This document shows positions 24,762 to 33,644 of a stretch of DNA of 64,000 nucleotides, in pieces (within the stretch, counting starts at the first letter, position 1; each line of letters begins with the position of its first letter). Below the pieces are notes generated by a model. That model saw nothing but the letters and a program-made list of their open reading frames with translations. It had not been told where the DNA came from and did not search any database. The translations under genes were made by a program, and so were the position numbers. The stretch is from Clostridiales bacterium. Its GTDB lineage: Bacteria; Bacillota; Clostridia; Oscillospirales; Oscillospiraceae. The stretch spans positions 32,242 to 96,241 of the forward strand of contig JAQXJB010000038.1 in NCBI GenBank assembly GCA_029008095.1, given 5' to 3'.

Positions 24762-24795
24762 AACGGCGGCTGCGTGTTGCAGCCGCCGTTGGTTT
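24762..24795 (+). terminator. Likely terminator of glycyl radical enzyme 2
   Basis: Perfect 12-base stem AACGGCGGCTGC (24762-24773) with GCAGCCGCCGTT (24779-24790), followed by GGTTT; the T run is weak. Confidence 0.6.
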
Positions 24796-25114
24796 ATGAA
24801 ATTTTTGCTTTACGTTTGGCAATTCGTCCGCGTATCAGCAGCACCACCCACATAACACCGAACAACGCCGTCAGCGGCACAAGCAGATAGATTTCAAAGG
24901 GCACAAAAACGTGCATAAAATTCTCCGTAACACCATAGCCCATTGAGAACATAACCATATCTGCAAGCATTACGTTAGGCCGTGCCATTATGGTGAGAGG
25001 CCAATCTTCTTTTCCGTTTCCCGCAGTTCGTATCACCTTTTCCAATGGAACAAATCCAACTAACCGCTTGGGGTAAAGAGATTCAAATGCTCCGCAAGAC
25101 ACTGCGGACATCAT
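24794..25114 (-). CDS. Hypothetical small membrane protein, possibly a gene remnant
   Basis: A 106-residue frame. The C-terminal third has one clear membrane segment (LLVPLTALFGVMWVVLLI) followed by a basic tail, RGRIAKRKAKIS. The N-terminal part resembles no domain I know. No RBS precedes the start at 25114, and the frame begins just after a strong terminator hairpin, so it may be the tail of a truncated membrane protein gene rather than an intact gene. Confidence 0.35.
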   Translation of the reverse strand: MMSAVSCGAFESLYPKRLVGFVPLEKVIRTAGNGKEDWPLTIMARPNVMLADMVMFSMGYGVTENFMHVFVPFEIYLLVPLTALFGVMWVVLLIRGRIAKRKAKIS

Positions 25115-25144
25115 TATTCAGTTATTTCCGAGCTAACCAGCCGC

Positions 25145-25191
25145 AAAAAGGGACTGCGCAAAATTTTCATTTTGCGGCAGTCCCTTTTTTT
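25145..25191 (-). terminator. Terminator of the DMT transporter gene, active in both directions
   Basis: AGGGACTGC (25149-25157) pairs with GCAGTCCCT (25177-25185), extended by an inner CAAAA/TTTTG stem. T runs flank it on both strands, so it can stop transcription from either side. Confidence 0.75.
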
Positions 25192-25255
25192 GCGGAAGCT
25201 TCGCTTTTATTGTATTTTGAGGGCACGAAACTTCATGCACAGTGCAGCGCGCTCT

Positions 25256-26161
25256 TTACGCTTTTATCTTTGCTCTCTCCGGGAGCTGGGTGATGATAAT
25301 GGCCGCGAACATGATCACGCAGCCGATGGCCTCGCGGGCTGTGGGTATCTCCCGGAGAATAATCATACCCGTAAGCACAGCGAACACGGATTCAAGGCTC
25401 ATAAGCAGAGAGGCCATTGTGGGGCGGGTATACTTCTGTCCCACGATCTGCAGGGTATACGCCACGCCGCAGGACATCACGCCCGCGTAGAGGATCGGCA
25501 CGGCAGCAGCCATAAGGCCGCTGATATCCGGCTTCTCGAAAAGGAACATGAACACGCAGGATATAACGCCGCATACAAGGAACTGTATGCAGGACAGCTT
25601 CACGCCGTCCACAAGGGAAGCGTAGTGGTCGACCACAACGATATGGAACGAGAACGCCACGGCGCAGAGCAGCACAAGGGTATCTCCCCTGGAAAGCCTG
25701 AAGCCTCCGGTCATGCTCAGCAAATACAGACCCACGAGAGCCATCGCGATGCAAAGCCACATGCGCAGCGATGATTTCTTACCCATGAACAGCCCCAGCA
25801 CCGGCACGATGACAATATAGAGGGCAGTGATAAATCCGGCCTTACCCGCAGTGGTATACTGTATACCCTGCTGCTGCAAATTTGCGGCAATGGTCATAAT
25901 AATGCCGCAGATAATGCCCGCCTTCCACAGCAAAGCCCTGTCCGCCTTTGTGGGCTTAACGTACTCCCCTTTTTTCTTCTTCATGGCGCTGATGACAAGT
26001 ATCACCGGCACCAGCACAGCCGAGCCTACAAGGGAACGCACACCCTGAAAGGTGAACGCGCCGATATGGTCCATGCCAACGCTCTGGGCAACGAACGCGC
26101 TGCCCCAGATAAGCGCCGTGATAAGCAGAAGAATATTGCCTTTTATTTCTCCGCTTTTCAT
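25256..26161 (-). CDS. EamA-family DMT transporter
   Basis: A 301-residue membrane protein with ten predicted hydrophobic segments in two repeated EamA halves. ALIWGSAFVAQ near the N-terminus and the GSAVLVPVILVI helix mark the first half; LLMSLESVFAVLTGMIILRE marks the second, with the conserved Glu. Such drug/metabolite transporters move small metabolites or amino acids by exchange or proton coupling. Its substrate is unknown. The start is unclear: GTG at 26176 abuts the GGAG sequence, so I prefer the ATG at 26161. The gene stands alone, with a terminator after it and a divergent promoter region before it. Confidence 0.87.
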   Translation of the reverse strand: MKSGEIKGNILLLITALIWGSAFVAQSVGMDHIGAFTFQGVRSLVGSAVLVPVILVISAMKKKKGEYVKPTKADRALLWKAGIICGIIMTIAANLQQQGIQYTTAGKAGFITALYIVIVPVLGLFMGKKSSLRMWLCIAMALVGLYLLSMTGGFRLSRGDTLVLLCAVAFSFHIVVVDHYASLVDGVKLSCIQFLVCGVISCVFMFLFEKPDISGLMAAAVPILYAGVMSCGVAYTLQIVGQKYTRPTMASLLMSLESVFAVLTGMIILREIPTAREAIGCVIMFAAIIITQLPERAKIKA

Positions 26162-26365
26162 CTTTATGTTTTTCACTCCTACACATTAAAATTTATCATG
26201 CATTATATACCTTTATGTCAGTTTCCGTCAATCCCGAAAGCATGAATACGTTCGGTGAATTTGTTCGATTTTCAGAGGACGTTTTTTGCCCTAAATATAC
26301 GAAATTTTCAGGCATTTTTGCTTATTTTTTTCAGTTTTATTGTTCAAAAAAATTTATATTTGATA

Positions 26366-26394
26366 TTGCACATAAAAGCAAATCATATTATAAT
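26366..26394 (+). promoter_or_regulatory. Promoter of the molybdenum hydroxylase operon
   Basis: TTGCAC (26366-26371) and TATAAT (26389-26394) are separated by 17 bases. The gene starts 69 bases later, with GGAAAGGAG as RBS. The region 26177-26365 is AT-rich and shows nothing else I can name. Confidence 0.75.
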
Positions 26395-26462
26395 ATCTTA
26401 TATTGAGTCATTATGCTTATAACAAAATACCCCACGTACTCAGGATACGGAAAGGAGAAAAA

Positions 26463-29294
26463 ATGAAACTTCAAAGAATGCGCATAGACATAAACGGCGT
26501 TGAAAGACCCGTAGTCTATGACCCCGAGAAGGACACTCTCGCTACCGTTCTTCGCCGCATGGGTCTCACCGGTGTTAAGGTAGGCTGCGGCGTTGGTGTC
26601 TGCGGCGCCTGCTCCATCTTGTATAATGGCGAGGTCATCCGCTCCTGCACCAAGAAGATGAAGAACGTCGAGGAGTATTCCCAGATCATCACCATCGAGG
26701 CTCTTGGTACCGCAACCAACCTCCATCCCCTTCAGCAGGCCTGGATCACCTATGGCGGTGTACAGTGCGGCTTCTGCACCCCTGGCTTCATCATGTCCGC
26801 TTTCGGTCTTCTCCAGAAGAACCCCAACCCCACCCGTGAGGAAGTCCGCGAATGGTTCCGCGTTCACAAGAACGTTTGCCGCTGCACCGGCTACAAGCCT
26901 ATCGTAGACGCTGTTATGGCCGCCGCGGCCGTTATGCGCGGCGAGAAGACAATGGCCGACATCACCTACGATTTCGAGGGCGAGAAGGAGATCTACGGCT
27001 CCAAGCATCCCCGTCCCGCCGCTCTGCCCAAGGTTCTCGGTGTTGCCGACTACGGTAACGATGTTATCCAGCAGGCTCCCGAGGGAGTTGTTCACCTGGC
27101 TGTCGTTCTCTCCGAGTCCCTGCACGCGAACATCATCAGCATCGATACCTCCGAGGCCGAGAAGATGCCTGGCGTTATCAAGGTTCTCACCGCTGCCGAC
27201 GTTCCCGGCGACAACAACATGGAAGTTCCCGCTATCGTTCAGCGCCAGAAGGGCAACGCTCTGACCGTATTCCCCGTCATCTGCGGCAAGAAGGTCTGCC
27301 GCAAGGGCGACGTTGTGGCAGTTGTCTGCGCCGACACCCGCGAGCATGCCCGCGAGGCCGCGAAGATGGTAAAGCAGAATCTCGAGCCTCTGCCCGCATA
27401 CACTACCCTGCCCGAGGCCGCTGCTCCCAACGCCGTTCAGCTCTTCGAGGCAATGCCCAACTTCTATATGGAGCAGCCCGTATTCAAGGGAACCGATCCC
27501 GAAGAACTTTTTGACGACGCCGCTTACGTCGTAGAGGGCAGCTTCCATTCTCAGCATGAGCCCCACCTGCCCATCGAGTCTGACAGCATTCTCACCTACT
27601 TTGATCCTGACGGAATGCTCACCCTGCAGTGCAAGGTTCAGGCTCTCACCGAGTGCGCTGAGACTATTTCTCTGGCACTCAACTATCCTCAGGACAACAT
27701 CCGCATGATCCAGAATCCCACCGGCGGTGCATTCGGCTACGCTATCACCCCCAGCACCTATGTACTCTGCGCTCTTGCCACCCTCACCCTGAACTGCCCC
27801 TGCAGTCTCGCTCTGAGCTGGGATGAGTTCAACCACATGACCGGTAAGCGTTCTGCCACCTACACCAACGGTAAGCTTGCTCTCGACGAGGATGGTAAGA
27901 TCATCGCCGCTGAGTATGACTGCGGTCTTGACCACGGCGCTTACGCCGTTGTTGCCGGCAAGATCTTCAACAACCTCGTTACCGTCGGCTTCCACGGCTA
28001 CAACGTTCCCAACTTCAAGGGTCTGGTTCGCGGCGTTGCCACCAACCACGCCTTCAACACCGCATACCGCGGCTTCGGCGCTCCCCAGATTTACACCACC
28101 ACCGAGGCTCTCATCGACATGGCCGCCGAGAAGATCGGCATGGATCCCTGGGAGTTCCGCTATAAGAACTGCGCCCGCGAGGGTGACCAGACCATCAACA
28201 GCCGTCCCTACAAGGCATATCCCTATCCCAAGCTTCTTGAGATGGTAAAGCCTTACTATGATGAGTACAAGGCTCTGGCCGAAAAGGGCAAGGCCGAAGG
28301 CAAGAAGCTGGGCGTCGGCATCAGTCTTGGCGGCTTCCTCTGCACCATCGGCTTCATCGATTCCTCCGAATGTGCTATCGAGCTCAATCCTGACGGCACC
28401 ATCACCAACTACAACACCTGGGAGGATGTTGGTCAGGGCGGCGACATCGGCGCTCTTACCCACACTGTCAAGGCTCTTGAGCCTCTTGGCATCAAGTCCC
28501 ATCAGGTTCGCCTCGTTATGAACGAGCGTCCCCTTTGCCCCGACTCCGGTATCTCCGCCGCAAGCCGCCAGCACTACATGACCGGCAATGCCATCATCGA
28601 CGGCTGCAACAAGCTGATGGATGCCATGCGCAAGGCTGACGGCACCTACCGTACTTATGATGAGATGGTTGCCGAGGGCATTCCCACCAAGTACATCGGT
28701 CACTATGACCAGTTTGGTCTCGGTCTGCCTCCCGGAATCGACCCCAACACCGGCGAGGGCGACAAGGACGCCGAGTTCATGTACGCCGTAAACACCTGTC
28801 TGGTAGAGGTAAACCCCGAGACCGGCAAGACTCAGGTTCTCAAGTACACCTGCGCCTGCGACGTCGGCGTAGTCGGCAACAAGCTGGCTGTTGACGGTCA
28901 GGCCTACGGTGGTCTTTCCCACTCCATCGGCTTCGCGCTCAGCGAGGACTATGAGCAGACCAAGAAGTACAACACTCTGGTTGGCTGCGGCGTTCCCACC
29001 ATTGACGTCATCCCCGATGACTTTAACGTTCTCTATATGGAGACTCCCAGACCGCTCGGCCCCCAGGGCTCTGCCGGCTGCTCCGAGTGCTTCCAGAGCT
29101 CCGGTCACATGGCTGTTATCAACGCCATCAACAACGCTGTCGGCGTTCGTATCTATGCTCTGCCCGCTACCCCCGAGAAGGTCAAGGAAGCTATGGAAAA
29201 GAAGGCACGCGGAGAGGATCTCACTCCCGAACCCTATTGGCTCGGCTCCGACTTCAACGAGGAGCTGGAGCTCATTAAGGCTAATCCCCTCTAA
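26463..29294 (+). CDS. Molybdopterin-dependent aldehyde oxidoreductase, FAD domain absent
   Basis: A 943-residue fused molybdenum hydroxylase of the xanthine oxidase family. Residues about 1-160 hold two [2Fe-2S] domains: GCGVGVCGACSILYNG and a helical one with CGFCTPGF and CRCTGYK. The large Moco-binding part follows, with GGAFGY, RGFGAPQ, QGGDIGALTHT and a C-terminal GSAGCSECFQSSGH that probably carries the catalytic Glu. There is no FAD domain between them, as in Desulfovibrio aldehyde oxidoreductase Mop. It hydroxylates an aldehyde or N-heterocycle with water and passes electrons on; the next gene, an FAD/Fe-S protein, is the likely acceptor. Codon use is extremely biased, indicating very high expression. 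Substrate unknown. Confidence 0.93.
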   Translation: MKLQRMRIDINGVERPVVYDPEKDTLATVLRRMGLTGVKVGCGVGVCGACSILYNGEVIRSCTKKMKNVEEYSQIITIEALGTATNLHPLQQAWITYGGVQCGFCTPGFIMSAFGLLQKNPNPTREEVREWFRVHKNVCRCTGYKPIVDAVMAAAAVMRGEKTMADITYDFEGEKEIYGSKHPRPAALPKVLGVADYGNDVIQQAPEGVVHLAVVLSESLHANIISIDTSEAEKMPGVIKVLTAADVPGDNNMEVPAIVQRQKGNALTVFPVICGKKVCRKGDVVAVVCADTREHAREAAKMVKQNLEPLPAYTTLPEAAAPNAVQLFEAMPNFYMEQPVFKGTDPEELFDDAAYVVEGSFHSQHEPHLPIESDSILTYFDPDGMLTLQCKVQALTECAETISLALNYPQDNIRMIQNPTGGAFGYAITPSTYVLCALATLTLNCPCSLALSWDEFNHMTGKRSATYTNGKLALDEDGKIIAAEYDCGLDHGAYAVVAGKIFNNLVTVGFHGYNVPNFKGLVRGVATNHAFNTAYRGFGAPQIYTTTEALIDMAAEKIGMDPWEFRYKNCAREGDQTINSRPYKAYPYPKLLEMVKPYYDEYKALAEKGKAEGKKLGVGISLGGFLCTIGFIDSSECAIELNPDGTITNYNTWEDVGQGGDIGALTHTVKALEPLGIKSHQVRLVMNERPLCPDSGISAASRQHYMTGNAIIDGCNKLMDAMRKADGTYRTYDEMVAEGIPTKYIGHYDQFGLGLPPGIDPNTGEGDKDAEFMYAVNTCLVEVNPETGKTQVLKYTCACDVGVVGNKLAVDGQAYGGLSHSIGFALSEDYEQTKKYNTLVGCGVPTIDVIPDDFNVLYMETPRPLGPQGSAGCSECFQSSGHMAVINAINNAVGVRIYALPATPEKVKEAMEKKARGEDLTPEPYWLGSDFNEELELIKANPL

Positions 29295-29344
29295 TATAGC
29301 CGTTACAGGATAAGTTTCGGAAAAACAAGGTTTTTCAGATAACA

Positions 29345-29378
29345 ATAAGCAGGGTATGCCAGCATACCCTGCTTATTG
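29345..29378 (+). terminator. Strong palindrome after the hydroxylase gene
   Basis: Perfect 15-base stem ATAAGCAGGGTATGC (29345-29359) with GCATACCCTGCTTAT (29362-29376). It separates the hydroxylase from the FAD/Fe-S gene and probably acts as a partial terminator or RNA stabiliser, letting the first gene be expressed most. Confidence 0.65.
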
Positions 29379-29456
29379 CCTATCAGCGCTATTTCATGCA
29401 ATAAACGGCAATTTTATCTGCCACGCAAGGCAAATTCTTAGCAAAGGACTGATTTT

Positions 29457-31688
29457 ATGAATCCAGAGGAAGCAACAGTATTTACCGAAAGGTGTTTTAA
29501 CGGCGAGCCCGCTTCCTGTTCCTTCGCATGTCCTTTTCATCTTGACCTGCGCAGCTTTCTGGACAAGGCCGCCGGCGGCAAATGGTCCGCGGCGTATAAG
29601 GCTCTCCGCAGCGCGGTCAATTTTCCCGTTGTTGTAAGCAAGCTTTGCCCCCGCCCCTGCGAAGGGGTGTGCCAACGCCGCGCCACCGGTGACGAGCCCA
29701 TAGCCGTGGGCAAAATCGAGGAGGCATGTCTCAATTATGTAAAGACCCGCAAGGCGGAGTCTTATTCCATCCCTCCCAAGAACGAGAAAATAGCCGTTGT
29801 CGGCGCCGGTATGGCAGGTCTTTCCTGCGCGCTGCACATGGCACTGAAAAAATTTGGCGTAACGGTATTCGACAAGGCAGAGGGCTGGGGCGGTCAGCTC
29901 CGTGAGCACCCCGATTTTGCCCTTTTTGACGAGGATATCGCCCTCCAATTCTCCGCAGTGAAAGCGGAGTTCCGATTCAATACAGAAATCAAGAGTCTCG
30001 ATGAGCTCAGTGAATACGACGCGGTCTATCTTGCGACCGGCCGCGGCGGCGAGGGCTTCGGACTTACAGATAGCTGGGACAGCACTCTTATGACCAGCTC
30101 CGACCCCAAAATATTTCTTGGTGGCGAGCTATGCGGTGTAAGCCTCATGGAGGGCATCGCTCATGGCGCTGAGGTGGCCAAGGTGATGGAGATATACCTC
30201 CAGACCGGCAAAGCTTCCCTGTCCCACGGCACATACGATAAAAATTACTGCGGCCACAACATCGACCACAGCGGCAAGGAAAGCGTCGCCCGCGTCCTTC
30301 CCGCATCCGGCGGGGCTTACAGCGAGGAGGAAGCAAAGGCAGAGGCTTCCCGCTGTCTGAAGTGCGACTGCGACCGCTGCCTCACCTCCTGCGAGCTGCT
30401 GAGAATGTACCGCAAGAAGCCGGTGAAGCTGGCCGTTGAGGTCTATGCCGACTCCAAGGCAAAGCCTCCCATTGCCCCCTGCTCCCTCACTCGCCAGACC
30501 TTCTCCTGCAATGACTGCGGCTACTGCAAGTCCGTATGCCCCGAGGGCGTTGACATAGGCGCGCTGCTGAGTCTGGGCAGAACGGTGCGCGTGGCGGCAA
30601 ACACTCATCCCAAGGCTCTGCACCATTTCTGGCTGGGCGAGATGGACTTCGCCACCGGCGAGGCCTCCTACGCTTCTCCGGCGGCCTGCGAGTATATGTT
30701 CTTCCCCGGATGCCAGCTTTCCGCCTCCAGCCCCGAGCTGGTGGAGAAGGCTTACGCCTATCTTTCCGACAAATACAGCGCCGGAATATACCTCGGCTGC
30801 TGCGGCGCTCCCGCACATTGGGCGGGCGAAGCCGAGCGCATGAGCAAAAATGTTGAGGAAATTCGCAGGGTCTGGGAAAATTCCGGCAAGCCTACCTTCG
30901 TATTCGCCTGTGCAAGCTGCGAAAAGCTTTTCGCGGCCTATATGCCGGATATCCCCCGCGTATCCGTTTATCAGCTTCTGGCGGAGGATGATAGCATAAC
31001 TCCCGCCGCCGGGTTTGCCGAAGCATCCGTATTTGACCCCTGCGCCGCCCGCGACTTTGACGAAATGCAGCAGAGCGTCCGCCGGCTTGCGGAAAAGTCA
31101 GGCACTGTCCTCGAAGAACTGCGCGAAAAGAACCGCTGCTGCGGCTACGGCGGGCAGATGAAAACAGCCAATCCCAAGCTTTATAATGAGATAGCCGAAA
31201 ACCGCGCTGCTCTCGGCGACAAGCCCTATATCGTTTACTGCGCCAACTGCCGGGAGGTATTTCTCACCAAGAATAAGGACTGCACCCACATTCTGGACAT
31301 GGTATTCGGCGATGGCGCGGCGAAGTCCGTTCCGTCACTGCAGGAAAAGAGGGATAATGTCATAATGCTGAAGAAAAAGCTTATGAAGGATATTGAGGGC
31401 AAGGACTTTGTTCCCAAGAGCAACGAGTGGGACAGCCTGACCCTTATCGTGCCGGACGAGGTCACCGCCGCCATGAATGAGAAGCTCATCACCCTCAGTG
31501 ATATTAAGGAAGCGATCTGGAAGGCCGAAAGGGACAACGACAAGTTTATTGACGAAAACGGCGTGTGTCTCTGCAGCCTCGTCACTCCCGTCATTATCTA
31601 TTGGGCGGAGTACATCCCCAACGCGGACGGCACATACAGCGTTACGAGCGCATACAGCCACCGCATCCACTTCAAGGAGGAGGTCTGA
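29457..31688 (+). CDS. FAD/NAD(P)-dicluster oxidoreductase with CCG domains
   Basis: A 743-residue multidomain electron carrier. Residues 1-95 are a glutamate synthase small-subunit-like Fe-S region (FACPFHLDLRSFL and CPRPCEGVCQRR). A Rossmann motif, VVGAGMAGLSCAL, follows for FAD or NAD(P). CDCDRCLTSC and the ferredoxin motif CNDCGYCKSVCPEGVDIG come next. Two CCG-type domains (FFPGCQL, YLGCCGAPAHW; DPCAARDF, RCCGYGGQM) resemble heterodisulfide reductase HdrB. The C-terminal 170 residues are less familiar. As I recall, NCBI calls relatives pyridine nucleotide-disulfide oxidoreductase/dicluster-binding proteins that accompany FAD-less aldehyde oxidoreductases (DVU_1558 type); I could not verify this. 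It is the likely electron partner of the hydroxylase. Confidence 0.88.
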   Translation: MNPEEATVFTERCFNGEPASCSFACPFHLDLRSFLDKAAGGKWSAAYKALRSAVNFPVVVSKLCPRPCEGVCQRRATGDEPIAVGKIEEACLNYVKTRKAESYSIPPKNEKIAVVGAGMAGLSCALHMALKKFGVTVFDKAEGWGGQLREHPDFALFDEDIALQFSAVKAEFRFNTEIKSLDELSEYDAVYLATGRGGEGFGLTDSWDSTLMTSSDPKIFLGGELCGVSLMEGIAHGAEVAKVMEIYLQTGKASLSHGTYDKNYCGHNIDHSGKESVARVLPASGGAYSEEEAKAEASRCLKCDCDRCLTSCELLRMYRKKPVKLAVEVYADSKAKPPIAPCSLTRQTFSCNDCGYCKSVCPEGVDIGALLSLGRTVRVAANTHPKALHHFWLGEMDFATGEASYASPAACEYMFFPGCQLSASSPELVEKAYAYLSDKYSAGIYLGCCGAPAHWAGEAERMSKNVEEIRRVWENSGKPTFVFACASCEKLFAAYMPDIPRVSVYQLLAEDDSITPAAGFAEASVFDPCAARDFDEMQQSVRRLAEKSGTVLEELREKNRCCGYGGQMKTANPKLYNEIAENRAALGDKPYIVYCANCREVFLTKNKDCTHILDMVFGDGAAKSVPSLQEKRDNVIMLKKKLMKDIEGKDFVPKSNEWDSLTLIVPDEVTAAMNEKLITLSDIKEAIWKAERDNDKFIDENGVCLCSLVTPVIIYWAEYIPNADGTYSVTSAYSHRIHFKEEV

Positions 31689-31691
31689 GCC

Positions 31692-31886
31692 ATGAGTGAG
31701 GAAAGAATTTGGAAATGCGCCAAATGCGGCGTTGAGCTCCGCACCCGCAAAACGATTTTCAACTACATGGAACGCACGGTCTCCCACGATGTGCCGGTCT
31801 GCCCCAAGTGCGGCAAGGTATTCATATCCCGTGCTCTGGCCGAGGGCCGCATGGCGGAAGTGGAAGAACAGCTTGAAGACAAATAA
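31692..31886 (+). CDS. Small Cys4 redox protein (DVU_1557-like)
   Basis: A 64-residue protein with two Cys pairs, KCAKCGVEL and PVCPKCGKVF, forming a zinc-ribbon or rubredoxin-like iron site; the rest is basic then acidic and helical. Start ATG is three bases after the preceding stop, with its RBS (AAGGAGGAGG) inside the preceding gene, so the two are translationally coupled. I recall the same three-gene order (hydroxylase, FAD/dicluster protein, small Cys4 protein) in Desulfovibrio DVU_1557-1559, but did not check. It probably shuttles electrons or supports maturation. Confidence 0.72.
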   Translation: MSEERIWKCAKCGVELRTRKTIFNYMERTVSHDVPVCPKCGKVFISRALAEGRMAEVEEQLEDK

Positions 31887-31904
31887 ATGCTTGGAGGTAT
31901 AAAC

Positions 31905-32714
31905 ATGACGATTGCTGAATACAACGCTCTTGGCAAGGAACTGGAGGAAAATCTCATCCTCCGCTACTCTCCTATCGCACTGAAGCTCATATATTCCGAG
32001 GACGAGATACCCGAGGGTACTCTCCGCCCCTATAAGGATCGCGGCGACCGGCTGGCAATGTGCCAGGCCTATGCAATGGTACGCCGCAACCGCACCGCCC
32101 TGACCATGCTCAAGGAGGATCACTGGTGCGTCTGGCCTCTGGTCTCCTATGGTCTTGTGGAGCTGGAGGATGCGGATTACGAGTACATGGGAGACAAGTT
32201 CTTTATGAAGGACCCCGAGCGCAGCAAGAAGTTCCTCCGCGAGGAATATCCCATGCTTGCCTCCGAGAAAAAGCCTCTTGGCTTCACGATGGCTCCCCTG
32301 CGCTCCTGCAATTTTGAGCCCGACATAGTGACCATCTACTGCCGTCCCGCTCAGATACGCAGCATACTTATGGCCGCCAAATTTCACTCCTGCGAGATGC
32401 TCAACGTAACTCTCGACCCCGTTGACTCCTGCGTCCATTCCAGCATTCCCGTCCTCAACGGCAAGGATTACAATATCACCTTCCCCGACCCCGGCGAATA
32501 TGAGCGCGGTCTCACCGACGAGGACGAGGTCATGTTCACCCTCCGCGCCGAGAAGCTTGAAGAGCTGGTGGGTGGCCTGAAGTTTCTGAGCGGCGTCGGC
32601 TTCGGCTATCAGGGGCTCGCAATGGATATGCCCATGAATTTCCCCCGTCCCGAGTTCTACAACGTGATGTTCGAGAAGTGGGGACTGGATTCCGGCGCTG
32701 TATGGCGCAAGTGA
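31905..32714 (+). CDS. DUF169 family protein, copy 2
   Basis: A 269-residue protein of DUF169, clearly paralogous to the one at 18669: both share LRYSPIALKL/LKTSPIAVKL, MCQAYAMVRRN/LCQAFAQVRRN and KEDHWC-WPL. Copy 1 neighbours a glycyl radical enzyme; this one follows the molybdenum hydroxylase module, 18 bases after the small Cys4 gene, so it is co-transcribed. Conserved Cys residues recur at the same relative places. Start ATG at 31905 is preferred over an in-frame ATG at 31887 because TTGGAGG lies before it. Function unknown. Confidence 0.85.
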   Translation: MTIAEYNALGKELEENLILRYSPIALKLIYSEDEIPEGTLRPYKDRGDRLAMCQAYAMVRRNRTALTMLKEDHWCVWPLVSYGLVELEDADYEYMGDKFFMKDPERSKKFLREEYPMLASEKKPLGFTMAPLRSCNFEPDIVTIYCRPAQIRSILMAAKFHSCEMLNVTLDPVDSCVHSSIPVLNGKDYNITFPDPGEYERGLTDEDEVMFTLRAEKLEELVGGLKFLSGVGFGYQGLAMDMPMNFPRPEFYNVMFEKWGLDSGAVWRK

Positions 32715-32722
32715 TGCAATAA

Positions 32723-33631
32723 ATGTTTTACCGCTCATTTTCAGCGGAAGTACGCCGCCGTTTCGGTGAGAAGCTCTATAAGCTTTCCCTTGACGGCGGC
32801 ATGAGCTGTCCCAATCGTGACGGTACTCTTGGCTATGGCGGCTGCATCTTCTGCTCCGGCGGCTCCGGCGAGTTTGCCGAGGGTCCATGTCCGAGCGTTG
32901 AAGAACAGCTTGAAAAAGCCAAGGCCCGGGTGGCCTTCAAAACCGAGGGCAAGGGGCGGTACATCGCGTACTTTCAGAGCTATACCAACACCTATGCTCC
33001 CGTGGAGCGTCTGCGGGAGCTTTTTGAGCCTGTCATCCAAAGGGATGATATCGCCGTTCTCGACATAGCCACCCGTCCCGACTGTCTGGGCTGGGATGTG
33101 CTGGAATTGCTGTCGGAGCTGAACGGCATCAAGCCCGTATGGGTGGAGCTAGGCTTGCAGACCATCCATGAAAGCACCGCGAATTATATCCGCCGCGGCT
33201 ATACGCTTGAGGTATACGACCGGGCGGTCGCCGAGCTGAAAGCCAGGGGTATTGAGGTCATCGTACACATGATACTCGGACTTCCCGGCGAAACGGACGA
33301 GATGATATACGATACCGCTTCATACATCGCAAAAAGCGGCGCCGACGGCATAAAGCTGCAGCTTCTCCACGTTCTGCGGGGCACCGCTCTCGCGGCTGAG
33401 TATGAGGCGGGCCGTTTTGAAGCCCTCAGTCTCGAGCACTATACCGAGCTGCTTGAGGGTTGCATCAGCCGCCTGCGTCCGGACATGACCGTCCACCGCA
33501 TCACCGGCGACGGCGCGAAGCGTGAGCTTATCGCGCCCATGTGGAGCACTGATAAGAAAAAGGTATTAAGCTATATAAACAGCGCCTTTGAGCGGGATGC
33601 GCTCGAGCAGGGCTCGCTGTTTTGCCCGTGA
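32723..33631 (+). CDS. TIGR01212 family radical SAM protein (YtqA/YhcC-like)
   Basis: A 302-residue radical SAM protein. The cluster motif is CPNRDGTLGYGGCIFC, the C-x7-10-C-x2-C spacing typical of TIGR01212 proteins, and the next features SYTNTY, TRPDCL and LGLQTIHE are also standard. Relatives include B. subtilis YtqA and E. coli YhcC, with no settled substrate. It starts nine bases after the DUF169 stop, without a clear RBS, so it may be translated by coupling. It lies at the head of a group with a WYL regulator, a hydrolase fusion and a macrodomain protein. Confidence 0.9.
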   Translation: MFYRSFSAEVRRRFGEKLYKLSLDGGMSCPNRDGTLGYGGCIFCSGGSGEFAEGPCPSVEEQLEKAKARVAFKTEGKGRYIAYFQSYTNTYAPVERLRELFEPVIQRDDIAVLDIATRPDCLGWDVLELLSELNGIKPVWVELGLQTIHESTANYIRRGYTLEVYDRAVAELKARGIEVIVHMILGLPGETDEMIYDTASYIAKSGADGIKLQLLHVLRGTALAAEYEAGRFEALSLEHYTELLEGCISRLRPDMTVHRITGDGAKRELIAPMWSTDKKKVLSYINSAFERDALEQGSLFCP

Positions 33632-33644
33632 AAAGAGGTGCGCC

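Noticed and set aside
26177..26462. A Moco or tungsten riboswitch before the molybdenum hydroxylase
   Set aside because: Only about 60 bases separate the predicted start of transcription from the RBS, too short for that riboswitch.
26388..29345. A 985-codon open frame antisense to the molybdenum hydroxylase gene
   Set aside because: It is an effect of biased codon use in the highly expressed sense gene. The antisense product is low-complexity (Gly/Val/Ala/Leu) and has no domain or RBS.
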